The position numbers and the translations under genes were made by a program. Below the pieces are notes generated by a model. It did no database searches, was not told the origin of the DNA, and worked only from the letters and a program-made list of their open reading frames with translations. Of a stretch of 6,720 nt of DNA, positions 1 through 5,385 are shown one piece after another. Each line of letters begins with the position of its first letter. The stretch's first letter is position 1. This DNA comes from Actinomycetota bacterium. Its GTDB lineage: Bacteria > Actinomycetota > Acidimicrobiia > Acidimicrobiales > Aldehydirespiratoraceae. Location: assembly GCA_012271125.1 (NCBI GenBank), contig JAAXHB010000223.1, positions 1 to 6,720 of the forward strand. Reading direction: 5' to 3'.

Positions 1-771
1 GCCTTAACCCGATCCGACTTAGACATCACCGACGCTGATGCCGTTCATATGGCTATCGCGCAGTTACAACCAGACCTTGTCATCAACTGCGCTGCTCAAG
101 TCGACGTTGACTACTGCGAGCTCAACCCCCTCGACGCCCACAAGATCAACGTCGACGGGGTGAAGTACCTTGCTCAGGCTTGTCACCGAACCAAGGCGCA
201 CCTGACAACAATTTCAACCGACTATGTATTCGACGGCAAAAAACAAACCCCTTATCTCGAAACAGACCCAACCGGACCACTCTCGGAATATGGCACTTCA
301 AAACTTCTCAGCGAAGCAGCCGCCCTTGACTCACACGATCAGGTGACGATCATCAGGACTTCGCTGGTATGTGGCAAACATGGCTCAAACGCTGTCAAGA
401 CCATGGTCACCCAACTTCAAAGTGACCCAGAGCTTCGCTATGTCACAGACCAAGTTGCTTGCCTCACCGCTGCAGCAGACTTGGCACAAGCAATCCTTCA
501 ACTAAGCAAAGCCCGCCTAACCGGGCTCTTTCATGTGTCAAATCAAGGTGCGCTTAGCCGCTTTGAGCTTGCTCAAGCCGTCGCCAGCTCGCTCGGCGAA
601 AATGTCAATCAAATCCAACCGATCCTGACAGCTGACATTGATCCGCCACGCCCAGCTCAGCGTCCTGAATACTCAGTATTAGACAATGCCGCCTTATGCG
701 CTGCTGGATTAAATATCCCACGTCATTACAGCGAAGCCCTGTCTGACCTACTTGCGGAACTAGTCGCCTAA
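1..771 (+). CDS. rmlD: RmlD-family dTDP-4-dehydrorhamnose reductase, 5'-truncated by window edge
   Basis: The frame is open from base 1, and the residues before the first ATG (base 49) already fit the family ('LDITDADAV', the usual lead-in to 'PDLVINCAA'), so the true start lies upstream of the window. 256 codons are present. About 40 N-terminal residues, including the Rossmann glycine motif, are missing compared with the usual length of about 290-300. Visible motifs, numbered from the first codon here: INCAAQVDVD (about 28-37), STDYVFDG (72-79), the catalytic Y-x-x-x-K as YGTSK (97-101), an RTSLVCG segment, and a C-terminal 'RPEYSVLDNAAL' typical of RmlD. Family role: cytoplasmic NAD(P)H reduction of dTDP-4-keto-L-rhamnose to dTDP-L-rhamnose, a donor for envelope glycans. 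Oddity: the usual DQxGxPT stretch reads DQVACLT. A related SDR sugar-nucleotide reductase with another substrate is possible. Its stop overlaps the stop of the convergent glycosyltransferase gene. Confidence 0.85.
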   Translation, partial: ALTRSDLDITDADAVHMAIAQLQPDLVINCAAQVDVDYCELNPLDAHKINVDGVKYLAQACHRTKAHLTTISTDYVFDGKKQTPYLETDPTGPLSEYGTSKLLSEAAALDSHDQVTIIRTSLVCGKHGSNAVKTMVTQLQSDPELRYVTDQVACLTAAADLAQAILQLSKARLTGLFHVSNQGALSRFELAQAVASSLGENVNQIQPILTADIDPPRPAQRPEYSVLDNAALCAAGLNIPRHYSEALSDLLAELVA

Positions 772-3701
772 GTCTTGATCCCCGCAAACTCCAGATCTAA
801 ACCATCTTTAATCTCATCGGCCTGATCTAAGAAATACGAATCCTGCGCATCCCAGGTATGCCCGCTGGCATTGCGCACCAGCACATATCCAGCGCCATGG
901 GTGCGATAAATCGTGCCGCCATAGTTGAGCACAGACTGAATCAAAGCCTGATCAACACCTTTCGGCACCGGCGACCAGCCACCAACCTGATCAAGCTGCT
1001 GACGAGCAATCATCATCGCCCCACCAGCGATACTGCCCCAAGTCATATGCCGCTCACCCCGTCCCCTAAAACGATGCACCAGCACATCGGATTCTTTTAG
1101 GTACACATATTCCGACCCCTTGGCGACAAGTTCCGCACCGGAATACTCCACAGCCAAAACAAGATCCCACAAATGGTCAATCCCGTAGTGGTCATCATCG
1201 TCAAACTTGGTAACAAGCTCACCCGACGACGTCTCAGTAGCAGCAGCTAAGACTTCTCCGAGGTTCTGTGTTTCGCTCACATTGATTACATGATGACGAC
1301 GCTCCGTCCCAAATCCGCTGTCACTTTCAAAACTCTTAAGAGCATCGCTGACATCTTCAAAACCGGCACCGTGTAGAGCCAGGATCAATTCAATTCTTGG
1401 ATAGGACTGTCTAGCCACCGCTGCCACAGCATCGACCACTTGCTCTGGACGCTTCGTCGCCAGCAACACTGACACCAGCGGTGTAGCCCTTCGATACAGA
1501 TCAACATCTTCGGTTTCAACCGCCAACTTGCGAGCTCTGCCAGCATTGGAGTGCTCGCGCAAGGCAATGCGACGCATCTCAACGCTCAACAGTTCACGTT
1601 CATGGTGATCCGCCTCAGCAATTCGTTTTGACGTCATCACTCCATACAAGTCAGCACCTAGCAAATCTCGCAACTGTGATGTTTCAACGCCGCAATCGCT
1701 CAAGTGCACAACTGCACCGGTTGCCGCCAACGATGCCAAGGTCTGAGCACGCCTATCAACATCAGCGTGATAATCCCCAACGTCTATTACATGATGCGCA
1801 CGTCTAAGACGTCTCCACTGACGGGCAAACCACTCAGGTGGATTATTTGCGTCATTGATATCTCTCTTAAAGATGCGGTCGCTTATGCCGCTAGTTGTCC
1901 GAGCTCTGCGATGTTCAACTCGCCAATTGACCGGATTGAACAAAGCGCTATCAAATCCACCTAGATCAGCGAGGTCATTGACTTGCGCACCTTCATCAAC
2001 TTGAAGCTTTCGGCGTAGCCAGAGTCGTGCCTTTGGCAAGGGCCCACCCTTGTCCCGCACTCGATTAACCAGCACCGAACGCCAACTAGCAACCACCCAT
2101 CGCCAAAACCGCTTAGCACCAGCTATGTCACGGATGCGCAACGCTTCTTGGCCCACGCGAAAGCAAACCCGAATGAGCCGTTTCGACAGCCCTAACACAC
2201 ACCGAATCAGGTATGTCTGAGGCAGCAGTGCAGCTAACCGCTTGGTATTAGAGCCGCTATCTGCCATTTTTGTGCTGCCTGTGCCATCTGCGAGCCCTTT
2301 AATGCTGACCTTGACAGCATGCGGAGTCGCCTTAACTACAGATCCGAGCTCATCAAGTGCCATGGCATTTCGAAGTTGACGATGTGTCGCCCAAGCTCGG
2401 GTGATTCGCACCTCATAATTCTCACCAAGTGGCACATAGGCCGTCGTTGATGTTCCCAACACACGAAGCAGCAATGCCACCGTCTCAAAATCAACAACGA
2501 CATCTGCCGGTATGTGCACATGAAACGAAGCCGCTCCATATGCCTCAAGTGCTTCCGCTGTCGTCCCAAATCGCACTCTTGGATCACCATCTAAGGTGCG
2601 TTGCAGCCAATCACTTACTGAGTCATCAGCACATATCCAAATCACTAGATCATGAAACGAACCACCTAGAAGCGTCTCCACCATCGACAAAAGGTGAATT
2701 GACGAAGAACGTTGCAACTGAGTCGTATCTTGTGCCACTGAATCAATAACAGACCGATCTGTTGTATCGCTCTCACTCCCATCTCGCTTAAGCGAAATGA
2801 GAACTAGTACTTGTGGAACAGTGAAGCTGCGCCCTGGGTTGGCCTTACGAAACCCCCGATGCGCTATGAGCTGAGAAATCTTTGCCCGCTGCAACTCCAA
2901 ACTGCGCTTCTCCGCACTTGACGGCGCTGCCCCCGCACCTTGATGCCAACACAACGCCTCACGAGCAGGTACCAACACTGCACCACGGGTGTATGCCCGA
3001 TAACCAAACTCGGTGTCTTCAGCCCCCCACTGGGTGAACGACTCGTCATAGCCGCCCGCTAGGTCATAAAACGTTTTGGACACGCCAAGGTTTCCGCCTG
3101 TAACCGGACGAAAAATATCGTCAACCTCATCGCAGAGGTCATTGGTGCGGATCATGTGTCCTTCGATCCACTCAGGCCGCTCCCATGGCCGCCCTTCGAA
3201 CAAGTCTTCCAAGGTGCCACTACGGTCTCGCACCCCCGCCACATCGATGCCGTCAACTTCTACATGGCGACGAAATCCCAACGTCAAAACATCGCTAGCT
3301 GCATGATGCCAGCGGGCATGCTCAGCTATCCATGCCGACTCAGACATCATGTCGCAGTCCAAAAAGATCAGGACTTCACCTTTGGCAGCGTTAGCCCCAG
3401 TGTTTCGTGCCCTGGCTAAGCCAAAGCCCAGATCTTCTTGGTGAACTACTTGAACATCTAATGGCGATTCAGGCGTTACTAGGGGAGTGGCTGATCCATC
3501 GTCAACGATCACAACTTCGAACAGCTCGCGGGGATAAGTCTGTCCTTCCAGAGCTGCCATAGTTAGAGCTAACGCCTCCGGTGCTTCGTAATAGGCCACC
3601 ACCACGCTTACTTGAAGCGTGGGCTTGAAATCTTTGATGGAACTAACAGGAAGCTTGCGCCAGTTGTTGCCCTTAACTGCGGCAAATGGGATACCAGACA
3701 T
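768..3701 (-). CDS. Multidomain (two GT-A modules) family 2 glycosyltransferase, 977 aa
   Basis: Complete gene with ATG start, a Shine-Dalgarno-like AGGA 9 nt upstream, and a TAG stop. Module 1 (about residues 30-260) is a GT2 GT-A domain. It opens with VSVVVAYYEAPE, has VDDGS at 66-70 and the metal-binding DxD as FLDCD at 113-117, and then a galactosyltransferase-C-like block with GGYDESF and WGAEDTEFGYR (216-235) holding the likely base/acceptor ED at 228-229. Residues about 295-445 resemble a GT-A fold without a DxD. Residues about 498-570 are basic and amphipathic, perhaps lying against the membrane. Residues 585-740 begin with FNPVNWR and have no function I recognise. Module 2 (about 740-960) opens with PLVSVLLATKRPEQ, has the acidic motif KFDDDDHYG at 832-840, then GGWSPV and a late GHTW. 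No signal peptide or clear membrane span is visible, so it is probably cytoplasmic or membrane-associated. Family knowledge: such enzymes transfer nucleotide-activated sugars to lipid-linked glycans. Sugars and linkage cannot be read from the sequence. Last gene of the minus-strand cluster. Confidence 0.9.
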   Translation of the reverse strand: MSGIPFAAVKGNNWRKLPVSSIKDFKPTLQVSVVVAYYEAPEALALTMAALEGQTYPRELFEVVIVDDGSATPLVTPESPLDVQVVHQEDLGFGLARARNTGANAAKGEVLIFLDCDMMSESAWIAEHARWHHAASDVLTLGFRRHVEVDGIDVAGVRDRSGTLEDLFEGRPWERPEWIEGHMIRTNDLCDEVDDIFRPVTGGNLGVSKTFYDLAGGYDESFTQWGAEDTEFGYRAYTRGAVLVPAREALCWHQGAGAAPSSAEKRSLELQRAKISQLIAHRGFRKANPGRSFTVPQVLVLISLKRDGSESDTTDRSVIDSVAQDTTQLQRSSSIHLLSMVETLLGGSFHDLVIWICADDSVSDWLQRTLDGDPRVRFGTTAEALEAYGAASFHVHIPADVVVDFETVALLLRVLGTSTTAYVPLGENYEVRITRAWATHRQLRNAMALDELGSVVKATPHAVKVSIKGLADGTGSTKMADSGSNTKRLAALLPQTYLIRCVLGLSKRLIRVCFRVGQEALRIRDIAGAKRFWRWVVASWRSVLVNRVRDKGGPLPKARLWLRRKLQVDEGAQVNDLADLGGFDSALFNPVNWRVEHRRARTTSGISDRIFKRDINDANNPPEWFARQWRRLRRAHHVIDVGDYHADVDRRAQTLASLAATGAVVHLSDCGVETSQLRDLLGADLYGVMTSKRIAEADHHERELLSVEMRRIALREHSNAGRARKLAVETEDVDLYRRATPLVSVLLATKRPEQVVDAVAAVARQSYPRIELILALHGAGFEDVSDALKSFESDSGFGTERRHHVINVSETQNLGEVLAAATETSSGELVTKFDDDDHYGIDHLWDLVLAVEYSGAELVAKGSEYVYLKESDVLVHRFRGRGERHMTWGSIAGGAMMIARQQLDQVGGWSPVPKGVDQALIQSVLNYGGTIYRTHGAGYVLVRNASGHTWDAQDSYFLDQADEIKDGLDLEFAGIKT

Positions 3702-3707
3702 TTAACA

Positions 3708-3741
3708 AAATCCTAAAGTGCGACCCCAAACCTAAAGCGCG
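3708..3741. repeat. Pair of 11-bp imperfect direct repeats in the intergenic gap
   Basis: CCTAAAGTGCG (3712-3722) and CCTAAAGCGCG (3731-3741) match at 10 of 11 positions, offset by 19 bp, and both are preceded by AAA or AAAT. They lie just upstream of the ATG of the 977-aa GT gene, and the proximal copy contains its Shine-Dalgarno-like bases. A spacing of about two helical turns would suit a regulator-binding pair, but a slippage-derived duplication explains it equally well. Confidence 0.6.
3711..3716 (-). promoter_or_regulatory. Shine-Dalgarno-like site of the 977-aa GT gene (also overlaps a possible -10 box)
   Basis: On the minus strand this reads TTAGGA, with AGGA ending 9 nt before the ATG at 3701-3699, a good ribosome-binding distance that supports the chosen start. 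The same bases also read TAGGAT (3715-3710), which fits an actinobacterial -10 box (TAnnnT). If used as a promoter, it would start transcription at or within a base or two of the ATG. No convincing -35 hexamer lies 16-18 bp upstream, so the ribosome-binding reading is preferred. Confidence 0.5.
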
Positions 3742-3753
3742 GTTCTGATGTCG

Positions 3754-3782
3754 CCTGTCAGCTACCTCCCCTGTCAACTACC
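3754..3782. repeat. Pair of 13-bp imperfect direct repeats over the GT-C gene stop codon
   Basis: CCTGTCAGCTACC (3754-3766) and CCTGTCAACTACC (3770-3782) match at 12 of 13 positions, offset by 16 bp. The second copy includes the TAG stop (3780-3778, minus strand) of the GT-C glycosyltransferase; the first copy lies beyond it in the gap. On the minus strand the copies carry TTGACA and CTGACA, which look like -35 hexamers but have no acceptable -10 box at the right distance. Confidence 0.65.
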
Positions 3783-5385
3783 GACTAAGAGTCCTTGTGG
3801 CTAAGAGCCCTTGCCCTGTGATAGCCACATACTTCCCTTGTGCCCCCAGAAGATGCTTCTCCCAGCCTGACGGAAACCAGTCCGGCACATTTCCCCCGTC
3901 AAGAACAACAATGTCGGTCGCGATCACGTCGCCCAGATCCTCCTCATTAAGCGTGTGAACAGGCAAATCCAGGTAATAGGCAATCCAACGCGGTGTAGGA
4001 ACATGGCGAGTTGCCCACACCAACTCCGCTTGAGCTACCTCATCGGAATCAACTAAACCAGCTACCAGCTCTCCCGCATCGGCAGGCTCGGTCAAATACC
4101 GCTCTCTAGTAGATCCCGTCACAACCAAAAAGGCAGTCATCAAAACCGCTATCGCAGCCCCTGCGCTCACAACCACTCGAAGCCTCGTCGACAGCACAGT
4201 TCGAACATGGTCAAACAAGGCAGCCATGCCGATTGTCGCTGGTGCCAACCATGGGAAGTTCCACAATCGGTGAATCCATGCCCCTTGTTGAAATCCAAAG
4301 GTCAAGATCGCAGCAACCGACAACGAAATCACAACCGCAAAACGTGTGCGTTTATCCACCAGTCCAGCTACCAGCGCCGGCACAAGCAAGATACGCAGCC
4401 ACAGAGGAGCAAGCAGCTCTTCTTTGGCAAAGCTCCATTGTCGTGACAAGAACTCACGAAAGCTGAACTGCGTGCTCTGAGTAGATGTTTCAACCGCGCT
4501 ACCGGTACGAAAACCAACACGTTCAACCATTTCAGAAATGTCGGTGGCGTTAAGAATCCAAACTGCGGTGACAACCATCCCCACGAGGGTTCCAACGCTC
4601 ACAGCTGTAGCTGCCGGATTCCAACGACTGCGTATCCATTTGACAACGCCTCGTGTGCTGCTCACCTCCACATCGCTTCGAGGGACTGCCTGTAACAACA
4701 GCCATACGGCAACCAATCCCATAGACACCATCGCAATCCATGACTGCATCGCCGCCAAAGCCGTCAAACCAGCAAGCCCGACCCAAACCCAACGAGGAGA
4801 CACACAATCACGGGTCAGCCACGCCACAGCCGCCAGCACAGCTACCAGCAGCGAATAACCCACCCCGATGCGGGCATACACGTAGAAGAACCCTGTCGAG
4901 GACATCGCCGCAACCGCCAACAGCGTCGGACCCCAAGCAATCTGACGAAATCGCAACAATGCTGCGATAAAACCAACGGTGGCTGAACCCAGTACAAAAC
5001 CCATAACCCGTAATGCCGAAACGCTGTCGCCGAAAGCCCCTACAGAAACAATCGAAAAAAACAACTGCAACGGTGGATGATGTGCATAAGTCACAGACGC
5101 CAACGCCGGCTCAACACGCAACTGCACCACATGTTGTCCGTCAGCTTGCGCGTAAGGTGCCATCACCGCACCAAAACGAGACTCAAATACACCCATATCC
5201 CAAAAGTTCCTTGCTCCAAGCCCGAAACGAGCAAGAATGCGCCCATCGTCGCTGTTACCTAAAGCAAGACCTAAATCGCCAATCCACATCGCAAAGACGC
5301 CAAGACACAGCAACACCACCAGCGTCCACCCAGACCGGCACCATGCTGGCTGCCGATAAAAAAGTCTTATGAGCCAGGCCTTCAT
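3778..5385 (-). CDS. Polytopic GT-C (ArnT/PMT-like, GT39-type) membrane glycosyltransferase, 535 aa
   Basis: An integral membrane protein with a cytoplasmic N-terminal stub, a first span at about residues 21-42, and then an extracytoplasmic loop with NSDDGR (44-49). This is the place and type of the acidic catalytic pair in GT-C enzymes. A second signature, YAHHPPLQLFF (100-110), matches the HPP motif of the ArnT/PMT superfamily. About ten hydrophobic segments follow, at roughly 122-143, 151-171, 173-191, 198-213, 215-233, 258-279, 325-343, 349-364, 378-391 and 403-423. A soluble C-terminal domain (about 424-535) is probably extracytoplasmic. Family role: transfer of a sugar from a polyprenyl-phosphate donor to a lipid, glycan or protein on the outer face of the membrane; the acceptor here is unknown. 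The start overlaps the stop of the upstream ligase gene (ATGA). No Shine-Dalgarno is visible before it, which suggests translational coupling. The length is ordinary for the family. The last codons lie in a tandem-repeat cluster. Confidence 0.83.
   Translation of the reverse strand: MKAWLIRLFYRQPAWCRSGWTLVVLLCLGVFAMWIGDLGLALGNSDDGRILARFGLGARNFWDMGVFESRFGAVMAPYAQADGQHVVQLRVEPALASVTYAHHPPLQLFFSIVSVGAFGDSVSALRVMGFVLGSATVGFIAALLRFRQIAWGPTLLAVAAMSSTGFFYVYARIGVGYSLLVAVLAAVAWLTRDCVSPRWVWVGLAGLTALAAMQSWIAMVSMGLVAVWLLLQAVPRSDVEVSSTRGVVKWIRSRWNPAATAVSVGTLVGMVVTAVWILNATDISEMVERVGFRTGSAVETSTQSTQFSFREFLSRQWSFAKEELLAPLWLRILLVPALVAGLVDKRTRFAVVISLSVAAILTFGFQQGAWIHRLWNFPWLAPATIGMAALFDHVRTVLSTRLRVVVSAGAAIAVLMTAFLVVTGSTRERYLTEPADAGELVAGLVDSDEVAQAELVWATRHVPTPRWIAYYLDLPVHTLNEEDLGDVIATDIVVLDGGNVPDWFPSGWEKHLLGAQGKYVAITGQGLLATRTLSR
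3785..3813. repeat. Pair of 13-bp imperfect direct repeats inside the 3' end of the GT-C gene
   Basis: CTAAGAGTCCTTG (3785-3797) and CTAAGAGCCCTTG (3801-3813) match at 12 of 13 positions, offset by 16 bp, the same offset as the neighbouring pair over the stop codon. Because 16 is not a multiple of three, the copies are read in different frames (within GLLA and within RTLS). The C-terminal tail of the protein may therefore have been created or altered by duplication. Confidence 0.65.
5382..5385 (-). promoter_or_regulatory. ATGA stop/start overlap coupling ligase and GT-C genes
   Basis: The minus strand reads GAATGAAG: TGA ends the O-antigen ligase-family gene and the overlapping ATG starts the GT-C gene. 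The bases before it (CAGTACCTATCGA) contain no AGGAGG-like sequence, so termination-reinitiation is the likely way the GT-C gene is translated. This also fixes its start codon. Confidence 0.8.

Noticed and set aside
510..527. Hairpin AGCCCG-CCTAAC-CGGGCT followed by CTTTC, resembling a small intrinsic terminator
   Set aside because: It lies in the middle of the reductase coding region, has only a 6-bp stem and no T-run; most likely chance.
605..787. 60-codon minus-strand open frame across the reductase/GT junction
   Set aside because: It overlaps both real genes in a different frame and shows no recognisable features.
2429..2749. 106-codon plus-strand open frame opposite the large GT gene
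   Set aside because: Antisense shadow of a clear coding region; no motif and no convincing ribosome-binding site.
3756..3777. TTGACA (3777-3772) and CTGACA (3761-3756) on the minus strand as -35 promoter boxes
   Set aside because: Hexamers 16-19 bp downstream of TTGACA are GGCGAC, GCGACA, CGACAT and GACATC, none close to a -10 box. CTGACA is 21 bp from TAGGTT, too far. They are better explained as parts of the direct repeats.
4538..4858. 106-codon plus-strand open frame opposite the GT-C gene
   Set aside because: Thr/Ala/Arg-rich shadow of hydrophobic membrane segments on the other strand; no domain seen.
5013..5372. 119-codon plus-strand open frame opposite the GT-C gene
   Set aside because: It is antisense to a well-supported membrane protein gene; its product is low-complexity (Gln, Thr, Pro, His, Arg rich), as expected from the reverse of hydrophobic codons, with no recognisable domain.
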